Position numbers and translations under genes: made by a program. From the NCBI RefSeq assembly GCF_025403485.1, contig NZ_CP099966.1, positions 3,881,001 to 3,945,000 of the forward strand: DNA of 64,000 nt. Direction: 5' to 3'. Origin of the DNA: Chryseobacterium paludis (GTDB lineage: Bacteria > Bacteroidota > Bacteroidia > Flavobacteriales > Weeksellaceae). Below are positions 25,624 through 32,661 of the stretch, piece by piece. Positions within the stretch are counted from its first letter, which is position 1. Every line of letters begins with the position of its first letter. The notes beneath the pieces are model-generated. The model searched no databases. It worked only from the letters and a program-made list of their open reading frames with translations, and was not told where the DNA came from.

Positions 25624-27126
25624 TTATTCTAGATTCGGCGTAGCTTCACCGTTTTCAATAAGACTTTGAGGAAGTTCCTTTTTATTCTTTATTCCTAGTG
25701 ATTTCAGTTTTTGAGTTTGGTTGATCAGATTGTCATTTCCTGTTGAAAGTTGCTTATAGGCATCATTGAAAACATTCTTTGCCTGATCCAAATTCTTACC
25801 TACTTTTTCAAGGTTCTCAACGAACCCTACAAATTTATCATACAATTTAGCTCCTCTATCTGCAATCTCCATGGAATTTTTATTTTGATACTCACGTTTC
25901 CACAAGTCGGCGATCAGTTTTAGGGAAGTGATCAAATTGCTTGGATTTAAAAGAAGAATCCTTTTGTCATAAGCAAAATTCCAAAGATTCTGATCAGCTT
26001 GCATTGCTGCAATATAGGCTGGTTCACTTGGGATAAACATCATCACAAAATCTAAAGATTTTCCATAATCATCATATGCTTTCTGGCTCAATTGATTAAT
26101 ATGGTTTTTTACAGAACCTAAATGCTGGTTAAGTTTTATAGCATGGATATCAGGATCAGTTTCATCTACCAGCTCCGTAAATGCTGTTAAAGAAACTTTT
26201 GAATCTATGATCACATTTCTTTCATCAGGGTATTTTACCACGGCATCAGGACGCATTTTCTTTCCTGAAAATTCTGAAAATAATGCCTTGTTATCTTCAT
26301 CCCGAAGTTCATGTTCAAGAAAATATTCCCTTCCTTTTACCAACCCCGACTTTTCAAGGATACTTTCAAGGATCATTTCACCCCAGTTACCCTGTGTTTT
26401 GCTTTCGCCTTTTAATGCTCTTGTCAGCTTCTTTGCATCTTCAGAGATCTGCTGGTTAAGTACGGCAAGCTCTCTTACTTTTTCAGCTAAAGAAAAACGT
26501 TCTTTATTTTCTTTTTCATAAGCTTCATTGACCCTGTTTTTTAGATCTGCAATTTTTTCCTGAAATGGTTCCAGAATTGTTTTGAGATTACTTTGATTCA
26601 GTATGGTAAATTTTTCGGATTTTTCCTCCAGGATTTTATTGGCTAAATTTTCAAATTGGATTTTTGAATCTTCCTGGATTTTTATCATTTCTTCCTTTTG
26701 AGTTTCAAGGGATTTCTTTAAACTATCATTAATTGCAGATAGTTCTGAATTACGGGCAAAAATATGTTGTTTTTCTGTTATTAAACTTTCAAGTTGAGAA
26801 GTTTGTTTTGCAGTGATCTGTTTCTGTTCCTGGAACTGAGTATGTAAAGAGGAGTGTTCTGCAGAAATTTTAGCGTACTCATTTTTTAGATCATTTAATA
26901 GATCGAGTTGCTGCTGGTTAAGATCTTTTTCGATATTAATATTTTGATTAAGTTCCTGGATTTTTAGACTAGAATTTTCTAAATCTGAACTATTCTTAAT
27001 AGATAAATTTTTAATTTCATCATAAGAGGTTCTTGAAACCATTGATGATTTCAGGATATAGTATAAAACAATAGCGCCTAATATTCCGCCAACAATAAAA
27101 CCAACGATTAAATATGTCATCTCCAT
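25624..27126 (-). CDS. rmuC: DNA recombination protein RmuC
   Basis: 500 residues. One N-terminal membrane anchor (about 4-24), a long coiled coil (about 40-215) and the RmuC nuclease-like domain (about 225-450: QGNWGEMILESILEKSGLV, RPDAVVKYPDERNVIIDSKV, MMFIPSEPAYIAAMQAD). It limits inversions at short inverted repeats. A TAATTTTG element ends 4 bp before the first ATG (27126). Transcription could begin on that ATG (leaderless), or translation may start at the second ATG (27120). Confidence 0.93.
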   Translation of the reverse strand: MEMTYLIVGFIVGGILGAIVLYYILKSSMVSRTSYDEIKNLSIKNSSDLENSSLKIQELNQNINIEKDLNQQQLDLLNDLKNEYAKISAEHSSLHTQFQEQKQITAKQTSQLESLITEKQHIFARNSELSAINDSLKKSLETQKEEMIKIQEDSKIQFENLANKILEEKSEKFTILNQSNLKTILEPFQEKIADLKNRVNEAYEKENKERFSLAEKVRELAVLNQQISEDAKKLTRALKGESKTQGNWGEMILESILEKSGLVKGREYFLEHELRDEDNKALFSEFSGKKMRPDAVVKYPDERNVIIDSKVSLTAFTELVDETDPDIHAIKLNQHLGSVKNHINQLSQKAYDDYGKSLDFVMMFIPSEPAYIAAMQADQNLWNFAYDKRILLLNPSNLITSLKLIADLWKREYQNKNSMEIADRGAKLYDKFVGFVENLEKVGKNLDQAKNVFNDAYKQLSTGNDNLINQTQKLKSLGIKNKKELPQSLIENGEATPNLE

Positions 27127-27212
27127 TCCCCAAAATTAGGAAAAAAAGCTGGGTGTAAAACTTGTTAAGATTTTTTTCGGGTTAAGGTTTGTCAGTTTTT
27201 ACGGTCCACAAA

Positions 27213-27239
27213 AAAAAGTGAGCCGGAAAGCTCACTTTA
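27213..27239 (-). terminator. Terminator of the double-glycine peptide gene
   Basis: AAAGTGAGC pairs with GCTCACTTT around a 6-nt loop, and a long A-run on the plus strand gives a U-tract on the minus-strand RNA. It lies 16 bp past the peptide gene stop and separates it from rmuC. Confidence 0.85.
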
Positions 27240-27255
27240 TCTATTATAGGTCAGA

Positions 27256-27489
27256 TTACGGAGTGATGATAATCGGATCCGGGAAAGGTTCAAGAACCAA
27301 GGGTTTGCACATTGCGGCTGGTTCGCATCTTCCACCCATACATATAAAATTTGTCATAGTAGTGGAGCCGTCAGGACATCTGATCAAGGCTTCGCCAGGA
27401 CACCCTCCAGGGCATTGTGCAGGATACAAAGTTCCTCCAAAGACATCTTTCAAATTTGTTCTTGAAAGTTTTGTTAAGTTCTTTTTCAT
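27256..27489 (-). CDS. Bacteriocin-like peptide with double-glycine leader and six cysteines
   Basis: 77 residues. The N-terminus MKKNLTKLSRTNLKDVFGG is a classic double-glycine leader (cleavage expected after Gly19) of the type removed by peptidase-containing ABC exporters. The predicted core is 58 residues with Cys at 26, 30, 38, 50, 55 and 61, and is rich in Pro and Gly (CPGGCPGEALIRC, CMGGRCEPAAMC). Chryseobacterium genomes carry many such short genes, usually labelled bacteriocin-like. No exporter or modification enzyme is next to it. It is a lone gene with its own terminator. Product, target and any modification are unknown. Confidence 0.75.
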   Translation of the reverse strand: MKKNLTKLSRTNLKDVFGGTLYPAQCPGGCPGEALIRCPDGSTTMTNFICMGGRCEPAAMCKPLVLEPFPDPIIITP

Positions 27490-27667
27490 GGTTTAATTTT
27501 TTTTGTTTAGTAATTGTTTTGTTCTTGACTTTCTTATAATATAATTTATAAGAAATTGAATTACAGGCTAAAATAGTAAAAATTAAATCACTATTGCGTT
27601 ATAAAATAAATATTTTAAATAAATATTTTTCTTTCATTAAAATAACAAATATTGTCCTTGCTTATGA

Positions 27668-27750
27668 TTGTCATTCTCGGTAGAATGAAGTTTGGCGAAG
27701 GATCATATTGGGAGCAGATCGGGAACCTCGTTCTTATAGGATGAAGGATT
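27668..27750. repeat. Possible degenerate intergenic repeat with hairpin
   Basis: TCATTCT-CGGT-AGAATGA (27671-27688) is followed by GAAGTTTGGCGAAGGATCAT. The wording resembles the short palindromic repeats scattered in Bacteroidetes genomes (GTCATTCTGAGCGAAG types). Only one copy is visible here, so this is tentative. Confidence 0.3.
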
Positions 27751-27751
27751 T

Positions 27752-28726
27752 TTATTTCTTTTTTGTTTTTTCTTCCAGTTTAGGTAATTCTTTTTTGTAC
27801 TGTTCAACATCCCATTTAATTTGCCAATTACTCACATATTCTGCTAAAGGAGGAAGTCCAACTTCTGCACGTCTTTTATCTACATTATCGGGGTCTTCTA
27901 AAGGAGATACAAAGTAAACCTGTGTTTGTTGATCACGTCCGATTTGGCTGCCGTAAATTTGTTTTTTGCCTTGTCTTAATGCTACTCTGTCTTCGAGCAA
28001 AGCTAAACTGCTGCCCTGTGCTTTACCATTTTTTACAGCATCTCTCATCATCGGTAAATATTTTTCTTGTGTCGCGAGGTCAGCATGCTGGATCACAAGG
28101 AATAATGTAGTGCTTCCCTGGCCGCCCACAACATCAGGGCCTACCCAGCCATATTTATCAAGAATTTTTTTTACTTCTATTAAATTCAAAGAATCTTTTT
28201 CGTCTATCATTTTCCAATGATCTTTTATTTCCTTTGAATTCTGTCCATACTTTTTCTCAATTCCATCAATTTCTTTTCTGTATTTCTGATCTTCAATATA
28301 GATATTGCTTAGCATTTCTACCAATGGTTTATTAAGATTAGCTTCTGCTTTGTCTTTGTTCTGCTTGATTTTTTCCAATAATGGTTTCCATCGGATATCG
28401 GCATGTAAAGAGTTTAAATCTGTGTCAGTTGTTATATGATTATAATTGGTGTACTTTGCAGCGACTCTGTTAAGTTGAAAGAACGCACTGTCTGGGACTG
28501 ATGCCAATGCCCACGAACAAGCAGCATTATATCTGTCATTTATAGAGCCCTGCCAGCCATTAGATTTAAACGCTTCTGAATATCTGTCTGCTGAATTTCT
28601 GAATTCTTTTGCATTATAAAGTGATTCTGCAGTTTTAACTTTATCATGATATTCTTTGGGAACACTTTGCCCAAAACTAAAGTTTGTTGTTAGAATAATT
28701 ATAAAGACTAAAATTGTTTTTTTCAT
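27752..28726 (-). CDS. Secreted DUF6624-type protein with N-terminal TPR region
   Basis: 324 residues from the ATG at 28726 (MKKTILVFIIILTTNFSFGQ), which gives a clean signal peptide; an extension from an upstream start is rejected. Residues 25-95 form TPR-like helices (AESLYNAKEFRNSADRYSEA). The C-terminal half carries the block LRQGKKQIYGSQIGRD followed by PLEDPDNVDKRRAEVGLPPL, which I associate with DUF6624. Its function is unknown. It is monocistronic on the minus strand. Confidence 0.75.
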   Translation of the reverse strand: MKKTILVFIIILTTNFSFGQSVPKEYHDKVKTAESLYNAKEFRNSADRYSEAFKSNGWQGSINDRYNAACSWALASVPDSAFFQLNRVAAKYTNYNHITTDTDLNSLHADIRWKPLLEKIKQNKDKAEANLNKPLVEMLSNIYIEDQKYRKEIDGIEKKYGQNSKEIKDHWKMIDEKDSLNLIEVKKILDKYGWVGPDVVGGQGSTTLFLVIQHADLATQEKYLPMMRDAVKNGKAQGSSLALLEDRVALRQGKKQIYGSQIGRDQQTQVYFVSPLEDPDNVDKRRAEVGLPPLAEYVSNWQIKWDVEQYKKELPKLEEKTKKK

Positions 28727-28822
28727 AAAATTATGATTGATTGTTAGTTTAAAGACTATGACTAGATCCAATATGTTTGTTGGACTAATTATTTTGTAGA
28801 TTATGAATTTACATTTATTTTG

Positions 28823-29023
28823 CTAATAAAAGAAAATTTTATGTGGTTTTAGAACGTGATTTTGAACTCTTTTTTGAAGGTCATAAAGATTGATATGATA
28901 ACCCATACTTTGCTCAACAATCTCAGCTTTCATTTTAATTTCTCCTCCGGTGATAATAGAAAAGCCTTTTCTAATGTATTTTGATTTATCTTGGCAGTGA
29001 TTGCAGGTTATAAGGAAACCAGA
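28823..29023 (-). pseudogene. Remnant of a small CxxC protein gene
   Basis: A stop-to-stop frame of 66 codons reads SGFLITCNHCQDKSKYIRKG, then FSIITGGEIKMKAEIVEQSM, GYHINLYDLQKRVQNHVL and ends KIFFY. The CNHC pair and the protein-like composition suggest a real coding past, perhaps a zinc-ribbon protein. There is no start codon at the N-terminal end, and a TAG sits just before it. An internal ATG (28933) preceded by GGAGGAG could still give a 36-residue peptide. It may be the 3' part of a decayed gene or a tiny live gene. Confidence 0.35.
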
Positions 29024-29183
29024 CTAGGATGAAAGACTAAGTTTATCTTTTATACTAATGGATTTTTTAAACTCATGAAAAGGTTGTTTGTTTTTTCTTT
29101 AAAATTTAATTTTTCAAAATCACAAATTTTTGTCTGCGAAAAAAACTTTGTACACTAACAACAATAAAAGTGGCAAGTTGTTT

Positions 29184-29831
29184 TCATTTTACGATTGTTG
29201 AGTAGATATTGGCTATGATTCCTGAATCAAAGTGGGATGAGCTTTCAAGTTTTAATTCAATTGGATTTGGGGCCAATGCAAACAATGGAATACCTTTGCC
29301 AAGAATGACAGGGTGAATTACCAGTCGATATTCGTCAATAAGTTCATGTTTAACAAGGTCTTGAGCAAAGCTGGCACCCCCATGAGCCAGAATAAACTTA
29401 CCGTCTTGCTGTTTAAGTTTTGTAATGTCAGAAACTATATCACTCGCAATTGAGGCTTCTGACCAGGTTCCTGCACTTTTAGAAATGGTAGTTTTAACAA
29501 TTCCTTTTTCGGCATCTTGACGTGAACTGTCTTTGAAAGCCTGGGTTGTTAATTCATCTCTAGTTTGCTCTACAAAACCCTTCTTTGAAAAAACAACTTT
29601 TGGTATTTCGTTCATTGGAACTGCCAGAGGGTCTGGTGATGTGGGCCAATAGGCAACCATATCATGAAATGTCCTGCTACCCATAATGTGAACTCCCGCA
29701 TCCCAAAGTGTTTTTTCAATCCAATCAAATGCTGATTGATCTCTTGTCCGCAGTAGCCAATCAATTTCTCCATTTGGTCCACAGACAAATCCGTCAGCGG
29801 ACACGGACATTTTTAAAACTAGTTTTCTCAT
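29184..29831 (-). CDS. Dihydrofolate reductase-like (RibD C-terminal family) reductase
   Basis: 215 residues from the ATG at 29831, which has a strong AGGAGG ribosome site 5 bp upstream; a TTG seven codons earlier is rejected. The fold is RibD_C/DHFR-like: LVLKMSVSADGFVCGPNG, MGSRTFHDMVAYWP, FILAHGGASFAQDLVKHELI and EYRLVIHPVILGKGIPLFA. It probably binds NADPH; substrates of this stand-alone group are mostly unassigned. The textbook Shine-Dalgarno sequence is unlike most genes here, and the flanks contain gene remnants, which hints at acquisition by transfer. Confidence 0.85.
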   Translation of the reverse strand: MRKLVLKMSVSADGFVCGPNGEIDWLLRTRDQSAFDWIEKTLWDAGVHIMGSRTFHDMVAYWPTSPDPLAVPMNEIPKVVFSKKGFVEQTRDELTTQAFKDSSRQDAEKGIVKTTISKSAGTWSEASIASDIVSDITKLKQQDGKFILAHGGASFAQDLVKHELIDEYRLVIHPVILGKGIPLFALAPNPIELKLESSSHFDSGIIANIYSTIVK

Positions 29832-29952
29832 TGGTCCTCCTTTTAAATTCAAACCTATCTCATTTCTTTAGTGTATCATGTTATGATCACTTACATTCAA
29901 ATCTACGTATTATATCAATGTTATATTTATATATTATGATATTTGCATTTAA

Positions 29953-30066
29953 AATATCTTAAGTACATTGTTTTTAAACACAGTTGCTAAAAATGGAGCA
30001 ATAAATACAGCTGGATTATCGCTTGTTTTTCCGGTAATTACTATTTATGATCCAATAATTAAATAA
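29953..30066 (+). pseudogene. Possible 3' remnant of a gene
   Basis: A 37-codon frame without a start codon ends at TAA and reads NTVAKNGAINTAGLSLVFPV then ITIYDPIIK, which looks protein-like within an otherwise AT-rich spacer. It could be the tail of a lost gene, or chance. The rest of the spacer 29832-30276 shows no other gene. Confidence 0.25.
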
Positions 30067-30276
30067 GGTGGAATAAGAAACTTAGAGCGAAAATCGATAA
30101 AACAATAAATTTATAAAAAGCAGGGAGAACAATAGTTGAGCTGATAATTGAAGAAACAATATTTCTAATGAAACTATTAATCAAAGTTTTTAAATATGCT
30201 TTTTAAGTTTTTAACATTCTTCTCTATCTGATTATATTTTGTTTGGGCTCCGAAAATTTAGTGAAAAAGTCCTTTT

Positions 30277-30747
30277 TTAAGGATTTTCTTTTGTGATTTC
30301 TTCGTGGTGTTTTAAATATAAAGGCAATGCAGCAGATCCATACCATGGAAATATTTCGTAACTAAAAACTCCGGCTTGTACTGCAGGATCTGTTTTTACC
30401 CATTGCTCGGCTTCCTCTTTGGATTTGGTATTGAAAATAAACATCCCACGATAGGTTTCTTTATTCTTTTCTAAAAAAGGCCCGGCAACTATGATCTTAC
30501 CTTCATCCGCTAACTTACCAATATTAGCCATATGTCCTTTCATTAATTCACCCATTTTCACTTTATCTTCAATCTTTGCGGATCCTGTAGTAAGCATGAC
30601 AATGGTATAAGCTTTCATTCCATATTTGTCAGCTCCCAATGAGGTAGCCAGTTCTTGATTGAATTTTGGTTTTGCTGCTTTTTTCTCCTGAGCGAAAGAT
30701 AAAGCTGCTATCAAAAGACTAAGGGAAAAATAAATTTTTGATCTCAT
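30277..30747 (-). CDS. Exported YciI-like protein
   Basis: 156 residues with a signal peptide ending AALSFAQ (residue 20). The YciI-type ferredoxin-like domain (about 40-140) shows KMGELMKGHMANIGKLADEG, AGPFLEKNKETYRGMFIF and EEAEQWVKTDPAVQAGVFSY. His and Asp residues typical of the family are present. YciI proteins are small putative enzymes of unclear reaction, and exported versions are frequent in Flavobacteriia. It lies 63 bp downstream of pncB on the same strand. Confidence 0.82.
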   Translation of the reverse strand: MRSKIYFSLSLLIAALSFAQEKKAAKPKFNQELATSLGADKYGMKAYTIVMLTTGSAKIEDKVKMGELMKGHMANIGKLADEGKIIVAGPFLEKNKETYRGMFIFNTKSKEEAEQWVKTDPAVQAGVFSYEIFPWYGSAALPLYLKHHEEITKENP

Positions 30748-30810
30748 AATAGTTATGATTTATTTAGTTGTAAGTTTAATATCTGATGTCTCACATCTGG
30801 TGTCTAAAAC

Positions 30811-31989
30811 TTAATCTTTTATTCTTAAGAACTCTTTTGCCAATTCAATCATTTTCGGATCACCCGTATATTTTCCATGTTCATCAGAAAGTTTTACAGT
30901 TGGAATCCATTCTTTATTCGGAGCTTGTACTCCAATTAATTTCATAACAATATTCATAGGTTTTAGTCCAACATCATTGGTGAGATTGGTTCCTATACCA
31001 AATGAAACACCAATTTTTCCTTTACAGTATTTTGTGATCTCTTCTACTTTCTCAAGGTTTAAGGCGTCAGAGAAAATAATATATTTGAATAATGGATTAA
31101 TTCCGTTGTTCTTATAGTGTGCAATTGTTTTATCAGCAAATTCAAGGGCATCTCCACTGTCATGACGTACCCCATCGAAAAGTTTTGCGAATTTTTTGTC
31201 AAACTGTTGAAAGAAAACATCTGTAGTATAAGTGTCTGAAAGGGCAACTCCCAGGTCTCCTCTATAAACATCTACCCAGTGTTCCAGGGCTAATTCATTG
31301 GCCATCTTAAAACCGTATTCAGCACCATGAAACATAAACCATTCGTGGGCATGAGTTCCAATAGGTTTTACACCAAATTTCATAGCGAAATGCACATTCG
31401 AACTACCGGTAAAAGTTGAATCTTTTCTTTGCGTTAAAGCTTCCATAACAAGGTTCTGAACCTTATAAGAGTGTCTTCTTCTCGTTCCAAACTCCGCAAA
31501 GGTAACACCAAGTCTGTTCAAAGAGTCAGCTTTCTCAAGTGTCTTATTCATCACAACCTCATTGGAATCTCTTTCCATATGGTTCATTTCATAATGCAGT
31601 TCACTGATAAGGGCTAGTAATGGAACTTCCCAAAGAATGGTTCTGTACCATAAACCTTCCACAGAAACGGTAAGGTCATTTCCTTTTTGAACAATTTTTA
31701 CTTCAGATGGATCATAATGATAACCTTCAAGAAAATCAAGATAGGGTAAAGCCAGATAAGGACATGTTCTTGCCAGAAATTTCTTCTCATCCTTGGTAAG
31801 CTTGAGTTCTGCCATTTTAGTTACTGCTTCTCTCAATGCTGCATCAAAACCTTCCGGGAAAAGATGCTGTCCTCTGTTTATAAATTCATATTTTACAATC
31901 GTGCTTGGAAATAATTTCACCACTGCGTTTTGCATGGTTATTTTATAGAAATCGTTGTCTAGAATAGAATTCAATCGTACGTCGTGCAT
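30811..31989 (-). CDS. pncB: Nicotinate phosphoribosyltransferase
   Basis: 392 residues, normal for PncB. Key blocks are the N-terminal LDNDFYKITMQNAV, FAEFGTRRRHSYKVQNLVME, the His-containing PIGTHAHEWFMFHGAEYGF (the His autophosphorylated in the family lies here), RGDLGVALSDTYTTDVFF, GVRHDSGD and KIGVSFGIGTNLTND. It makes nicotinate mononucleotide from nicotinate and PRPP with ATP in the NAD salvage pathway. A TAAATTTG element lies 17 bp upstream of the ATG. Confidence 0.95.
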   Translation of the reverse strand: MHDVRLNSILDNDFYKITMQNAVVKLFPSTIVKYEFINRGQHLFPEGFDAALREAVTKMAELKLTKDEKKFLARTCPYLALPYLDFLEGYHYDPSEVKIVQKGNDLTVSVEGLWYRTILWEVPLLALISELHYEMNHMERDSNEVVMNKTLEKADSLNRLGVTFAEFGTRRRHSYKVQNLVMEALTQRKDSTFTGSSNVHFAMKFGVKPIGTHAHEWFMFHGAEYGFKMANELALEHWVDVYRGDLGVALSDTYTTDVFFQQFDKKFAKLFDGVRHDSGDALEFADKTIAHYKNNGINPLFKYIIFSDALNLEKVEEITKYCKGKIGVSFGIGTNLTNDVGLKPMNIVMKLIGVQAPNKEWIPTVKLSDEHGKYTGDPKMIELAKEFLRIKD

Positions 31990-32006
31990 ATTGTGTAATT
32001 TTAACG

Positions 32007-32014
32007 CAAATTTA
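32007..32014 (-). promoter_or_regulatory. -7 element of pncB
   Basis: TAAATTTG on the minus strand, 17 bp before the pncB start codon. No -33 TTG at the usual distance; the dps terminator lies just upstream. Confidence 0.5.
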
Positions 32015-32026
32015 ATAATTAAAAAT

Positions 32027-32057
32027 AAAAATCGTCTAAATGTAAGACGATTTTTTT
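32027..32057 (-). terminator. Terminator of dps
   Basis: AAAAATCGTCT pairs perfectly with AGACGATTTTT around a 7-nt loop, 26 bp past the dps stop codon. A and T tracts suit both strands. Confidence 0.85.
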
Positions 32058-32082
32058 AAATATATCGATGATTTTCGTTCGC

Positions 32083-32559
32083 TTATTTACCAAGATAAGA
32101 GTTGTACATCCATACTTCTTTTTCCTGTTCAGTGATATAATCGCTCATTTGGGAATTTGTCCCTTCATCTCCGGCTGCATCGGTAATATCCAAAAGTTCT
32201 CTCTGTAGATCCAATACTACTTTAAAAGAACTTAAAATGTTCTCCACACTTTTTGTTCCATCAGTTACTTCTTTACTCTCTTTTATAGTGGCAACTTTTA
32301 AATAATCTGAATAATTATGGGCTGGTGTTGCTCCTAATGTCAAAATTCTTTCTGCAATCTCATCAATCTTTAATACAAGGCTATTGTAAAGCTCTTCAAA
32401 TTTTGGATGTAAAGTAAAGAATTGATCGCCTTTAATATTCCAATGAGAACCTCTGGTGTTTTGATAGAATACGGAATAATTGGCTAAAAGTGTATTTAGC
32501 TTTTCTGAAATGTTTTTACAATCGGTTTCCTTTAGACCGATAATACTTGCATTTTTCAT
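32083..32559 (-). CDS. dps: Dps-family ferritin-like DNA-protection protein
   Basis: 158 residues forming a four-helix bundle. The ferroxidase-centre residues of the family are present: NTRGSHWNIKGDQFFTLHPK (His and Asp), then FEELYNSLVLKIDEIAERI (Glu/Asp). Twelve subunits assemble into a cage that oxidises ferrous iron with peroxide and stores it. No lysine-rich DNA-binding tail is visible. It is monocistronic. Iron genes at 39-42 kb are not adjacent. Confidence 0.93.
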   Translation of the reverse strand: MKNASIIGLKETDCKNISEKLNTLLANYSVFYQNTRGSHWNIKGDQFFTLHPKFEELYNSLVLKIDEIAERILTLGATPAHNYSDYLKVATIKESKEVTDGTKSVENILSSFKVVLDLQRELLDITDAAGDEGTNSQMSDYITEQEKEVWMYNSYLGK

Positions 32560-32605
32560 ACGTTTATTTTTTTATGCTATATAAGCAGTAAATATTATGC
32601 CGAAG

Positions 32606-32638
32606 TTGCAGGTTCCTGATTGATGATACTTATCTTTG
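32606..32638 (+). promoter_or_regulatory. Promoter of the polytopic membrane protein gene
   Basis: TTG (32606-32608), 22 bp, TATCTTTG (32631-32638). Because transcription would begin near 32645, the ATG at 32662 is favoured over the earlier in-frame ATG at 32623. Confidence 0.5.
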
Positions 32639-32661
32639 GTATTCTTATAATTTATCATAAA

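Noticed and set aside
27218..27496. Plus-strand open frame opposite the double-glycine peptide gene
   Set aside because: The minus-strand frame has a recognisable leader and terminator. The plus frame lacks a plausible domain and is an overlap artefact.
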